From the NCBI RefSeq assembly GCF_900101875.1, contig NZ_FNAI01000004.1, positions 124,001 to 188,000 on the forward strand: a DNA stretch of 64,000 nucleotides. Reading direction: 5' to 3'. The notes beneath the pieces are model-generated. The model was not told where the DNA came from and made no database searches. It saw only the letters and a program-made list of their open reading frames with translations. The DNA comes from Mucilaginibacter pineti (GTDB lineage Bacteria; Bacteroidota; Bacteroidia; Sphingobacteriales; Sphingobacteriaceae). The position numbers and the translations under genes are program-made. Positions 1-6,652 of this stretch are shown piece after piece. How positions within the stretch are numbered: position 1 is the first letter of the stretch; each line of letters begins with the position of its first letter.

Positions 1-170
1 TTATCAATCTGCTTAAACAGCTCCTCGCGGGTACCTGGGTTATTGGAGTTAACAGCTTCAACCAATACAGTAGCCATGGTAACTACATTGCTGGCGGCCT
101 GCTCAAATAAAGGAAAAAATATTTTTTTGTCCTTTGGTACAAAATACTGGAAGATACTGTTTAATGACAT
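1..170 (-). CDS. DUF47-family (PhoU-like) phosphate transport accessory protein, N-terminal part only
   Basis: The first 56 codons of a minus-strand gene that runs off the left edge. The start is the ATG at 168-170; the protein begins MSLNSIFQYFVPKDKKIFF and continues with a helical stretch. The opening F-x-x-x-PKDKKFF followed by an F-x-x-A helix is typical of DUF47 / TIGR00153 proteins, which resemble PhoU and usually sit beside a PiT-type inorganic phosphate permease. The gene begins 47 nt after the stop of the PhoR-like kinase on the same strand, and a Pho-box-like repeat lies 33 nt upstream. Both the context and the family point to phosphate uptake or its control. The permease expected next to it would lie outside the window. 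Confidence 0.75.
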   Translation of the reverse strand, partial: MSLNSIFQYFVPKDKKIFFPLFEQAASNVVTMATVLVEAVNSNNPGTREELFKQID

Positions 171-203
171 AATGCTTTAAATTGCGGTAAAGGTACGGTT
201 GCT

Positions 204-221
204 ATGTTAAATTAATGTTAA
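204..221 (-). promoter_or_regulatory. Putative Pho box upstream of the DUF47 gene
   Basis: On the minus strand this is two perfect 7-bp direct repeats TTAACAT separated by TAAT, an 11-bp period. It overlaps the stop codon of the kinase gene and lies 33 nt upstream of the DUF47 start. The 7-4-7 geometry and the TTAACA half-site match known PhoB/PhoP boxes of other phyla. Binding in this organism is inferred. Confidence 0.55.
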
Positions 222-1282
222 CTTTTTAACACTGGTATGTGAGGGAAAGGTAAATTTTGTTTCGCCAGTTCTACAGTAAAGCCAAAGGTTGAGCCAAGCC
301 CCTCGGTACTGCGCACATTTATGGTTTGTTGGTGTGCTTCAATAATGTGTTTTACAATGGCCAGCCCCAAGCCCGAACCGCCTATTTGCCTTGAACGGCT
401 GGTATCTGTACGGTAAAAACGCTCAAACAGGCGGGGTAAAAACTTCTCTTCAATCCCTATGCCATCGTCGGTAACTTCAACCAAAACCTGGTCGTGCAGT
501 ACAAAAATGCTTACGGAGGTGTTGCCCTCCTCTTTCCCGTATTTAAAGGAATTGTCGATAAGGTTCACCAACACCTGGCGTATCTTTTCGCGATCGGCGT
601 ATACAATGATGCCGTCGTCATATTTTTGTTTAAATACCAGCTTGATCTTGTATTGTTTACCCTTGATCTCCAGTGATTCAAACACCTCTTTTATCAGGTC
701 GTTGATCTTGAATTTGGTGTAATTGATAGGAATTTCGCCCGATTCGAGTTTTGAAATCTCATCCAGATCTTTTATCAGATAACTAAGACGATCCACATTT
801 TTAGAGGCTTTATCTAAAAACTGGCGGGCAAGTTCGCGGTCGTCAAAGTCATCATCCTGCAGGGCTTCAATATAGCCTTGTATGGCAAAAAGGGGGGTTT
901 TAAACTCGTGGGATATGTTGGACAAAAAATCGCGGCGAAATTTTTCCTGCTTGCGCAATTCATCTATTTCACTTTTCTTTTGTTTGGCCCACTCCTTTAC
1001 TTCCTGTTCAACATCATCAATGGGGTTGGCGCTTACGTGTTCGCCCAGGGCATCGCGCAGATCGCGGCCCAGTTTTAAATTATGAATAAGCTTATAGATA
1101 AGCTTAATACGCGAGTAAATGTACTTTTCAATGAGGTAATAAAAAACAATGTAGCTTACAACCAGAGTGGCCGTAAACGTTATCATAACATCGTACCACT
1201 TGTGCTGAAAATAGAAGTTAACGGCCGATAGCGTTAATGCAACGCCTACGGCAGTAATTAAAACAAGTACCCGCAAATTCAT
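218..1282 (-). CDS. Membrane sensor histidine kinase, PhoR-like
   Basis: A 354-residue sensor kinase of the inner membrane that should autophosphorylate on His and pass phosphate to a response regulator. Two membrane segments lie at about 3-25 and 33-52 with almost no periplasmic loop, so it probably does not bind an external ligand itself. A linker helix follows, then the dimerisation/phosphoacceptor motif NISHEFKTP with His125. The ATPase domain has an N box (N244), a G1 box DDGIGIEE (272-279) and a G2 box GGSGLGLAIV (301-310). Short PhoR-type kinases have this layout. The DUF47 gene downstream and the Pho-box-like repeat 54 nt upstream support a role in phosphate starvation sensing. No partner response regulator is in the window. 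Another EnvZ/PhoR-class role remains possible. Confidence 0.8.
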   Translation of the reverse strand: MNLRVLVLITAVGVALTLSAVNFYFQHKWYDVMITFTATLVVSYIVFYYLIEKYIYSRIKLIYKLIHNLKLGRDLRDALGEHVSANPIDDVEQEVKEWAKQKKSEIDELRKQEKFRRDFLSNISHEFKTPLFAIQGYIEALQDDDFDDRELARQFLDKASKNVDRLSYLIKDLDEISKLESGEIPINYTKFKINDLIKEVFESLEIKGKQYKIKLVFKQKYDDGIIVYADREKIRQVLVNLIDNSFKYGKEEGNTSVSIFVLHDQVLVEVTDDGIGIEEKFLPRLFERFYRTDTSRSRQIGGSGLGLAIVKHIIEAHQQTINVRSTEGLGSTFGFTVELAKQNLPFPHIPVLKS

Positions 1283-1336
1283 AATCGTAAAGTTACAATT
1301 TACCTGCGACTAACTGCCTGTTGCACACGCCAAAAC

Positions 1337-1354
1337 ATGTTAAATTAATGTTAT
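1337..1354 (-). promoter_or_regulatory. Putative Pho box upstream of the PhoR-like kinase
   Basis: On the minus strand this reads ATAACAT, TAAT, TTAACAT: two 7-bp direct repeats with a 4-bp spacer. It matches the box at 204-221 in 17 of 18 positions and lies 54 nt upstream of the kinase start, in the gap after the YceI gene. The second copy in front of a gene of the same pathway makes chance less likely. Confidence 0.55.
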
Positions 1355-1412
1355 CAATTTACACCCCTTAATATTAGCGGATAAAATCAACCCCGAGCGG
1401 GAGAGAAAGCTG

Positions 1413-1949
1413 CTACTTGCTTACCTCGGTATTAATGTTAACAGTGGCTTCGTTTGATAGCACCATGCTTTTACCTCCTATCCCAAAATCCGACCGTAAT
1501 ATTTTAAAGCTACTGTTAAATACTCCGGCATTATCGGTTTCGGTGTAGGTAAAGGGCACTTCAATAACCTTGGTTTTATCCTTAATGGTTACGCTGAAAT
1601 CGCCTGTATAATTGTTGCCGCTTTTATGTTTAAACGATACCGATTTAAAGGTGATCTTAGGGTATTTGGCCACATCAAAATAATCCTCGTTTTTCAGGTG
1701 ATCATCGCGCATGGTATTATCAGAGTTAACGGTGGCCGTTTCAACAGATGCTTCGATAGTGCTTGTGGCCAGATCGGTAGGTTTAAATTGTATGCTTGCC
1801 TGTAAACCGCTAAAATTGCCGCTGGTGTTAATACCCAGGTTTTTTATTTTAAAGGTAACAGTTGATTTTGTAACGGTTGATTTTACCTGCGCAAAGCTGG
1901 TGCCTGCTAAAACGGTAAACATTAGGGCGATATATATTTTCCTGATCAT
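1413..1949 (-). CDS. YceI-family secreted lipid-binding-type protein
   Basis: A 178-residue exported protein. Residues 1-20 form a signal peptide ending SFAQ. The mature part has the YceI pattern: an opening strand with VKSTVTFKIKN-type repeats, then a central DDHLKNEDYFDVAKYPKITF segment that is a family hallmark, then SFKILRSDFGIGGK near the end. YceI proteins form a lipocalin-like barrel that binds isoprenoid or fatty amide ligands in the periplasm. The physiological role is usually unknown. The gene follows the porin on the same strand with a 55-nt gap, so co-transcription is possible. Family identification is firm; ligand unknown. Confidence 0.88.
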   Translation of the reverse strand: MIRKIYIALMFTVLAGTSFAQVKSTVTKSTVTFKIKNLGINTSGNFSGLQASIQFKPTDLATSTIEASVETATVNSDNTMRDDHLKNEDYFDVAKYPKITFKSVSFKHKSGNNYTGDFSVTIKDKTKVIEVPFTYTETDNAGVFNSSFKILRSDFGIGGKSMVLSNEATVNINTEVSK

Positions 1950-2004
1950 TTGTGTAAGTAACGTAGTTTTTTGAATTTAATGATTTGGGCGATAATTTTT
2001 TTTC

Positions 2005-3315
2005 TTAAAACTCTACATGCGCCCTTATCGACAACACATTCACCGGACCACGATCTTTATTATAAGCCGGGTTCATGATAAACTGATAATCGGGCGTAAG
2101 CCAGAATTTCTTTTGATAGGCGTTAATTTTATAATAAAGTTCGGCTATAAGCTCATGGCTGTAATTGAGCTTGCCATCGCCAATAATAAAGCCGTAGCCG
2201 CCGGCAGCAAGGTAATCGCTGTGGGGTTTTGATAATCCGTTGGCAATAAAGGCAAGCCCCAGTTCATCGTCGCCCCGTTTCCATGACGAGCCCTTGAGCA
2301 CACCACCAAAACTTAACGACCGGTCTATCTCTGTAAAATACCAGGTTTCGGTATGACCATCGTTATAGCTTAGCTTGGCAAATACGCCAAAATCCTTACT
2401 CAGATACTGGTCTGCACTTATACCGAAACCATACTTATGTTTCCCGTACACCAGGTTTGTATCAACCACCGGGTTAACCGGGTTTGCAGCAAGCGCATCG
2501 CGGTAGTTGCCCATTTTGCCGTTGTTCCTGAAACCCAGCACCCGCACCGTTCCCTTGTTACCGTTAAGCAGATAGCGCCGCTCATACTCCAGCGTTTGGG
2601 TATTTGCCTTACCTATCTTAGCATCCCAGATAGCACCGTTTGCTTCCGTTGTTGACATGGTGAAGGCAAAACGCAGTGTCCAGTTTGGTTGGCCAAGTTC
2701 AAGGTGGGTGCCCATAACATAGCCGCGCGTGTTGGCGGGATAATCCCATGCGCCGTTATCCATCAACGCCCAGTTCATGAACTGCGACCGTGGGTCATGA
2801 CTAAATTCGTTACCATCGTAAAAATCGGCCATGCCAAATTTACCTACCGTTACAGAAAAATAGCGCTTACTTTTAAGGCCACCTAACTGGTTGGCATCAT
2901 CGGCAACGGTATCTTTTTCTTTACCCCACTCAAATTTTTGCTTAAAGTAGAGGCGGGCTATATAAATTTTAGGCTCGGCACCGCCAACCCTAAAAGTTTC
3001 GCCGTTAGGAAAACCGGCCACTCCCAAAGTTTTGCTAAGGCCCGAACCGCCCGATAGCTCCGGATTAAAATAGGCTTCGGCACCTTTCCATAACCTTGCG
3101 CCGCCAAAAAAAGTAGTTGTTAATGAGCTTTGCGTTTCTGATTTGGTGAGCAGGCTGTTATCGCCAGTATAATCGGCAACAAAAGATGGTTTATACTGGG
3201 TAATAATTGTTTGCTGGAAATGAAAATTGAAGCGTTGCTGTTTAACTGTATCCTGGGCCCGGGCAAATACAATTACATGAAGCAGGAGGGTAATAATTAG
3301 TAAGTGTTTTTTCAT
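2005..3315 (-). CDS. Carbohydrate porin, OprB-like outer-membrane barrel
   Basis: A 436-residue outer-membrane protein with a signal peptide of about 20 residues (ending FARAQ) and a C-terminal strand ending in Phe (RAHVEF), the usual barrel-assembly signal. The N-terminal region reads FNFHFQQTIITQYKPSF, followed by a segment about coloured plate-like strands GGARLWKGAEAYFNPELSGG, which is typical of the OprB carbohydrate-selective porin family in Bacteroidota. Alternating hydrophobic residues continue to the end, as expected for a 16-strand barrel. The HD-domain gene ends 27 nt upstream on the same strand. Substrate cannot be inferred from sequence. Confidence 0.8.
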   Translation of the reverse strand: MKKHLLIITLLLHVIVFARAQDTVKQQRFNFHFQQTIITQYKPSFVADYTGDNSLLTKSETQSSLTTTFFGGARLWKGAEAYFNPELSGGSGLSKTLGVAGFPNGETFRVGGAEPKIYIARLYFKQKFEWGKEKDTVADDANQLGGLKSKRYFSVTVGKFGMADFYDGNEFSHDPRSQFMNWALMDNGAWDYPANTRGYVMGTHLELGQPNWTLRFAFTMSTTEANGAIWDAKIGKANTQTLEYERRYLLNGNKGTVRVLGFRNNGKMGNYRDALAANPVNPVVDTNLVYGKHKYGFGISADQYLSKDFGVFAKLSYNDGHTETWYFTEIDRSLSFGGVLKGSSWKRGDDELGLAFIANGLSKPHSDYLAAGGYGFIIGDGKLNYSHELIAELYYKINAYQKKFWLTPDYQFIMNPAYNKDRGPVNVLSIRAHVEF

Positions 3316-3342
3316 AAATATTGCATTGTGGTTAAGCGGTTA

Positions 3343-3990
3343 TTATTCGCCGCATTCCATAAAAAACTGGTCGAGATAAGCCACCATAAAATCATGGCGC
3401 TGGGCTGCAAGTTTACGCCCGGTTTCTGTATTCATTTTGTCTTTAAGCAGCAACAGCTTTTCGTAAAAGTGATTAATTGTAGGCGCGGTGGTGTTCTTAT
3501 ATTCTTCCTTGCTCATGTTAAGGTTGGGTTTCACTTCAGGATTGTAAAGTTCCCTCCCCTTAAAACCGCCATAAGTGAATGCCCGGGCAATACCTATAGC
3601 GCCTATGGCATCAAGGCGGTCTGCATCCTGTACTATGGCTAATTCTGTTGATTGAAAACTCACCTTATCAAAACTGGCCTTGAATGATATATGCCTGATG
3701 ATCTGCTGTACGTGCTCAATAATAGCGGCATCGGCTTTTTGCGCCCTTAAAAATTCGCCGGCAGTACGCGGACCGATCTCCTCATCGCCGCCGTGAAATT
3801 TGCTATCGGCAATATCATGCAGCAGCGCGGCAAGTTCAACGGTAAGCATATCGGCGTTTTCTGTTTGTGCAATGAGTTTGGCGTTTGTCCAAACGCGGTG
3901 AATATGCCACCAATCGTGGCCACCTTCGGCATTTTTTAGCGTTTCACGTACAAACTGTACGGTAGCGTCAATTAAATTATCGCGATTCAT
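3343..3990 (-). CDS. HD-domain phosphohydrolase (YedJ/YpgQ-type)
   Basis: A 215-residue soluble HD-superfamily metal-dependent phosphohydrolase. The N-terminal [10 protein letters not shown] motif, then [14 protein letters not shown], and later [19 protein letters not shown] give the His, His-Asp and Asp ligands in the order seen in the YedJ/YpgQ group. Some members hydrolyse nucleoside triphosphates or dinucleotides, but the substrate here is unknown. The protein is full length for the group. The gene has an extraordinary upstream region: 17 copies of a 7-bp repeat begin 21 nt before the start codon (4012-4130), so its expression could depend on repeat length. This is an inference from position only. 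Confidence 0.85.
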   Translation of the reverse strand: MNRDNLIDATVQFVRETLKNAEGGHDWWHIHRVWTNAKLIAQTENADMLTVELAALLHDIADSKFHGGDEEIGPRTAGEFLRAQKADAAIIEHVQQIIRHISFKASFDKVSFQSTELAIVQDADRLDAIGAIGIARAFTYGGFKGRELYNPEVKPNLNMSKEEYKNTTAPTINHFYEKLLLLKDKMNTETGRKLAAQRHDFMVAYLDQFFMECGE

Positions 3991-4011
3991 GGGTGCAAAG
4001 ATATGGGAAAA

Positions 4012-4130
4012 GGCGAAAGGCGAAAGGCGAAAGGCGAAAGGCGAAAGGCGAAAGGCGAAAGGCGAAAGGCGAAAGGCGAAAGGCGAAAGGCGAAAGGCGA
4101 AAGGCGAAAGGCGAAAGGCGAAAGGCGAAA
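4012..4130 (+). repeat. Tandem array of 17 perfect GGCGAAA heptamers
   Basis: Seventeen uninterrupted copies of a 7-bp unit (119 nt) directly upstream of the HD-domain gene. A 14-bp perfect hairpin follows at once, and after it come heptads of another word on the opposite strand (4184-4218). The homogeneity implies recent expansion by slippage. It can be read as an open frame with repeating RKAKGE peptide, but that is an artefact of the period (three units equal seven codons). Confidence 0.97.
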
Positions 4131-4167
4131 GGCCGGGTGCTGCATAAATGCAGCACCCGGCCTTTCG
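4126..4167. repeat. Perfect 19-bp hairpin with 4-nt loop at the centre of the heptad locus
   Basis: Arms 4126-4144 and 4149-4167 are perfectly complementary; the loop is TAAA. The core is the GC-rich GGCCGGGTGCTGCA and its complement. It sits between the GGCGAAA array and the opposing heptads. It could end transcription of the XRE gene, which stops at 4215, although no clean U-run follows. Confidence 0.9.
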
Positions 4168-4183
4168 TGACTCTTTATATTTC

Positions 4184-4218
4184 GCTTTAAGCTTTGGGCT
4201 CTCTGCTTTTAGCCTTAA
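4184..4218 (-). repeat. Five degenerate heptads (minus-strand words ending AAAGC)
   Basis: On the plus strand the words GCTTTAA, GCTTTGG, GCTCTCT, GCTTTTA and GCCTTAA follow one another in exact 7-nt register. On the minus strand they are purine-rich, opposite in polarity to the GGCGAAA array at 4012-4130. The last word overlaps the stop codon of the XRE gene. Confidence 0.75.
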
Positions 4219-4454
4219 GCGGCTACAACTTTTTCGGTGTTAATGAGGTCATGCACATCAACCTCCAGTATGGCAGCAATCTGGAAAAGCCGCTCTACAG
4301 TTATTTTAGTATAACCGAGTTCTATTTTACTGTACGCGTTTTGCGATATATGCAATTTAGCCGCAAGGTATTCCTGCGTATAGTTCAGCTGCTCCCTTGT
4401 GTTCCTAATGTTAGCTGCAATTGCTTTTATTTTGAAATTCAGCATCTCTTTCAT
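4215..4454 (-). CDS. Small XRE-family helix-turn-helix regulator
   Basis: A 79-residue protein made almost entirely of a Cro/C1-type helix-turn-helix: IRNTREQLNYTQEYLAAKL then HISQNAYSKIELGYTKITVE, with ILEVDVHDLI closing the domain. I chose the ATG at 4452-4454 because an open frame extends further upstream but that part is basic, low-complexity and lies outside the domain; ATG 4443-4445 is an alternative. It could be a stand-alone regulator or an antitoxin-like protein, but no toxin partner is adjacent. Its stop codon lies within the heptad array at 4184-4218. Confidence 0.8.
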   Translation of the reverse strand: MKEMLNFKIKAIAANIRNTREQLNYTQEYLAAKLHISQNAYSKIELGYTKITVERLFQIAAILEVDVHDLINTEKVVAA

Positions 4455-4656
4455 CCCTTTTGATATTGTTAATATCATAATTAACGAGATAATACGTTCC
4501 CCGGATTTCGTTTTTTTGATTTTAGCGATAATATTTTTCAAATATTTATTTTTTAAGTAGCCAGTAGCCAGGTTTTGTTTCCTTAAATGCAACAACCAAC
4601 AGGAATTACTTAAACAATGGGGTTGTGGTAAACAAAAGTTTTTAATGACGAAAAAA

Positions 4657-6009
4657 CTACTTCTGCTTTTGAAACTTTATTTTAACAGTAACGGTTTCGG
4701 GCGTGTGTTTGGTGTTACTTATCCAGTCGGGGCCGGTTTTTAGCAGTTCCATGGCTTTTTGGTCGGCAATGGTGTTAAGGCTTTTCTTAACCTTCATGTC
4801 GCTTAGGGAACCATCAGCATTTACGGTAAACGTTACGCTTACGGTACCCGTGGTTCCATCGGGCAGGGTGGCGTTGGTTTGCAGGTATTTTTTGAGATCA
4901 CTCCACCCCTTTTCCGGATGAGCGGCCACATAAACAGATTCATCGCCTTTGACAATTACAACTTCACTTAGTGAACCTTCATATGGTTTAAGCGCCACTT
5001 TTAAACTATCGCCGGCTTTTGCACTTACCTGCGTGTTCTGGTAGCCTATGTATGCAATATCAAGGGTTTCTTTATCGCCGGGAGCGGTGGCCGGTAAAGC
5101 AAAATAGCCTTTTGTATCGGTTACAGTGCTCCTGTTTGTTCCTTTAACGCGTATGGCGGCACCAATTAAAGGCATCCCATCGTCCTTTGAAATAATAACA
5201 CCGGCATACCGGGCCAAATCTATTGCCGAATGCGTTTTAGGATCAGTAGGTTCAATCTTTAGTCCCTCAACCCTACCCTGTAATTTCGAAGTAATTGTGG
5301 AATTTTTGAAATTCCCGTATGTTTTTGGCGGTGTAGTGGAGCCAAAGGTGAGCATGGTGGTATCGGCCACTACCTTTTTGTTTTGGGTATAATTATTTAC
5401 CACAGCCTCGCTTAGCATCGATGTGTTTTTATCGTATTCGGCCTTTGTTTCGGCAATAACAGGCGGTGCACCACCCACGTTACCGGTAGCCGGGGTAGCA
5501 TTATCTGCGGCCGAAATCTCCTGCTGATATACCGATTTTTCGCCGGGCTTTACTTGCTTTAATGCGGCAGGTTTTTTATTAAACTGAGCAAGCACCGGCG
5601 CGGCGGGTATTACGGGCTTCTGCAAGCTGATAGTATCCTTCAATACTTTTTGGGATTTTTTATAAAGGGCTACATCTGCCGTCTGCCGCTCTAAAACTGG
5701 TGATGATGATGGCGTTTTTCTCATCCACAAGCCGCCAATGGTTAGCACCAAAAGTACGGATGCCGCTATTGACCATGCCCTCCATGCTATAACACGGCCT
5801 TTCCTTTCCTGGGTACGCTGTTGCAGGCGTTCATTGAGTTCCGCAATATTTGGTTGCTGATCTTTGCCTGCGGCCTCGTAACCTTCCAGCGCATCCATCA
5901 AAAAAGGATCGTCCAACGCCTCGCGCTCCAGCTTGTGCATAGCTGTAGCATCAAGCTGCCCGTTAAGGTACTTCCTGATTTGCGATATGTTGGCCTTTTT
6001 ATTGTCCAC
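4657..6009 (-). CDS. Membrane protein with carboxypeptidase-like regulatory and TonB C-terminal domains, partner of the sigma factor
   Basis: A 450-residue protein. Residues 1-75 are cytoplasmic and resemble the short N-terminal region of anti-sigma-like proteins. One membrane helix follows at about 79-96. The periplasmic part has a low-complexity linker, a carboxypeptidase-like regulatory (CarbopepD_reg) beta domain at about 260-345 (ARYAGVIISKDDGMPLIGAA, then TDTKGYFALPA), and a TonB-like C-terminal domain (GTVSVTFTVNADGSLSDMKV). The likely start is GTG at 6007-6009, which overlaps the end of the ECF sigma gene by 11 nt, a sign of translational coupling. Role: likely transmembrane control of the sigma factor or an envelope energy or mechanical link. 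Family data do not settle it. Confidence 0.75.
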   Translation of the reverse strand: MDNKKANISQIRKYLNGQLDATAMHKLEREALDDPFLMDALEGYEAAGKDQQPNIAELNERLQQRTQERKGRVIAWRAWSIAASVLLVLTIGGLWMRKTPSSSPVLERQTADVALYKKSQKVLKDTISLQKPVIPAAPVLAQFNKKPAALKQVKPGEKSVYQQEISAADNATPATGNVGGAPPVIAETKAEYDKNTSMLSEAVVNNYTQNKKVVADTTMLTFGSTTPPKTYGNFKNSTITSKLQGRVEGLKIEPTDPKTHSAIDLARYAGVIISKDDGMPLIGAAIRVKGTNRSTVTDTKGYFALPATAPGDKETLDIAYIGYQNTQVSAKAGDSLKVALKPYEGSLSEVVIVKGDESVYVAAHPEKGWSDLKKYLQTNATLPDGTTGTVSVTFTVNADGSLSDMKVKKSLNTIADQKAMELLKTGPDWISNTKHTPETVTVKIKFQKQK

Positions 6010-6571
6010 TGTGTTTATCCAGGCAAATTTTTAAATTCCGTTTGCCGTTTTGTATATAGCTTTTTACCTCGTTTAAACTAAAGCCGGTAACATCGGCAAT
6101 TTCTTTATAGCACTTCTCCTTTAAATAAAACAGATCGATGCTTTGTTTTTGCCCGCCGGTAAGTTTATCAATACATCGTTCCAGGGCTTTGTATACCTCT
6201 TCGCGGTTATTGTCTTCAGGATGCAAAAGCGGGGTAAATTCCATAACATCGTCTAAATTCACCAGCTCCATCTTTTTCGCACTGCGTAACTGCATTAAAC
6301 AATAATTACGCGCTAATACATACAACCAACTTCTGAAGGTATTGATTTCATGCTGTTTAACTTTTATAACCAATTCTTCAAATATGCCCATAACCGCGTC
6401 TTTTGCGGCTTCTTCATCTTTGAGGTATTTTAAACAAACACCGTAAACCAGCGGCATATATTTTTCATATAGCCTGCCTAAAACCGCCACATCGCCGCTT
6501 TTACGGTACGTGCCAATCAGTTCTTCGTCGGTTGATGAGCCTTGCTTGTCTGGTTTAATAAAATTGGTCAT
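5999..6571 (-). CDS. ECF-type RNA polymerase sigma factor (sigma-70 family)
   Basis: A 190-residue sigma factor of the extracytoplasmic-function type. Region 2 includes YEKYMPLVYGVCLKYLKDEE and the helix TFRSWLYVLARNYCL; region 4 includes QSIDLFYLKEKCYKEIADVT followed by FSLNEVKSYIQNGKRNLKI, the DNA-recognition helix-turn-helix. It overlaps the downstream gene, which encodes a single-span membrane protein, and is divergent from the vWA protein at 6653. In Bacteroidota such trios are common. The sigma factor probably drives its own operon and the vWA gene, but no promoter motif could be assigned in the 81-nt shared gap. Confidence 0.9.
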   Translation of the reverse strand: MTNFIKPDKQGSSTDEELIGTYRKSGDVAVLGRLYEKYMPLVYGVCLKYLKDEEAAKDAVMGIFEELVIKVKQHEINTFRSWLYVLARNYCLMQLRSAKKMELVNLDDVMEFTPLLHPEDNNREEVYKALERCIDKLTGGQKQSIDLFYLKEKCYKEIADVTGFSLNEVKSYIQNGKRNLKICLDKHSGQ

Positions 6572-6652
6572 TAAAAGCCTGCAAAATAAATTTTTTTACC
6601 GGCTTATGGAAATTAACACCATGTAACATCCTTATTAAAAATTGATGAGGAT

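Noticed and set aside
4012..4130. CRISPR array
   Set aside because: Seven-bp units without spacers; no cas genes in the window.
3993..4190. Open frame with RKAKGE repeats on the plus strand
   Set aside because: It is the translation of the GGCGAAA array (three units equal 21 nt) and has no signal, domain or leader.
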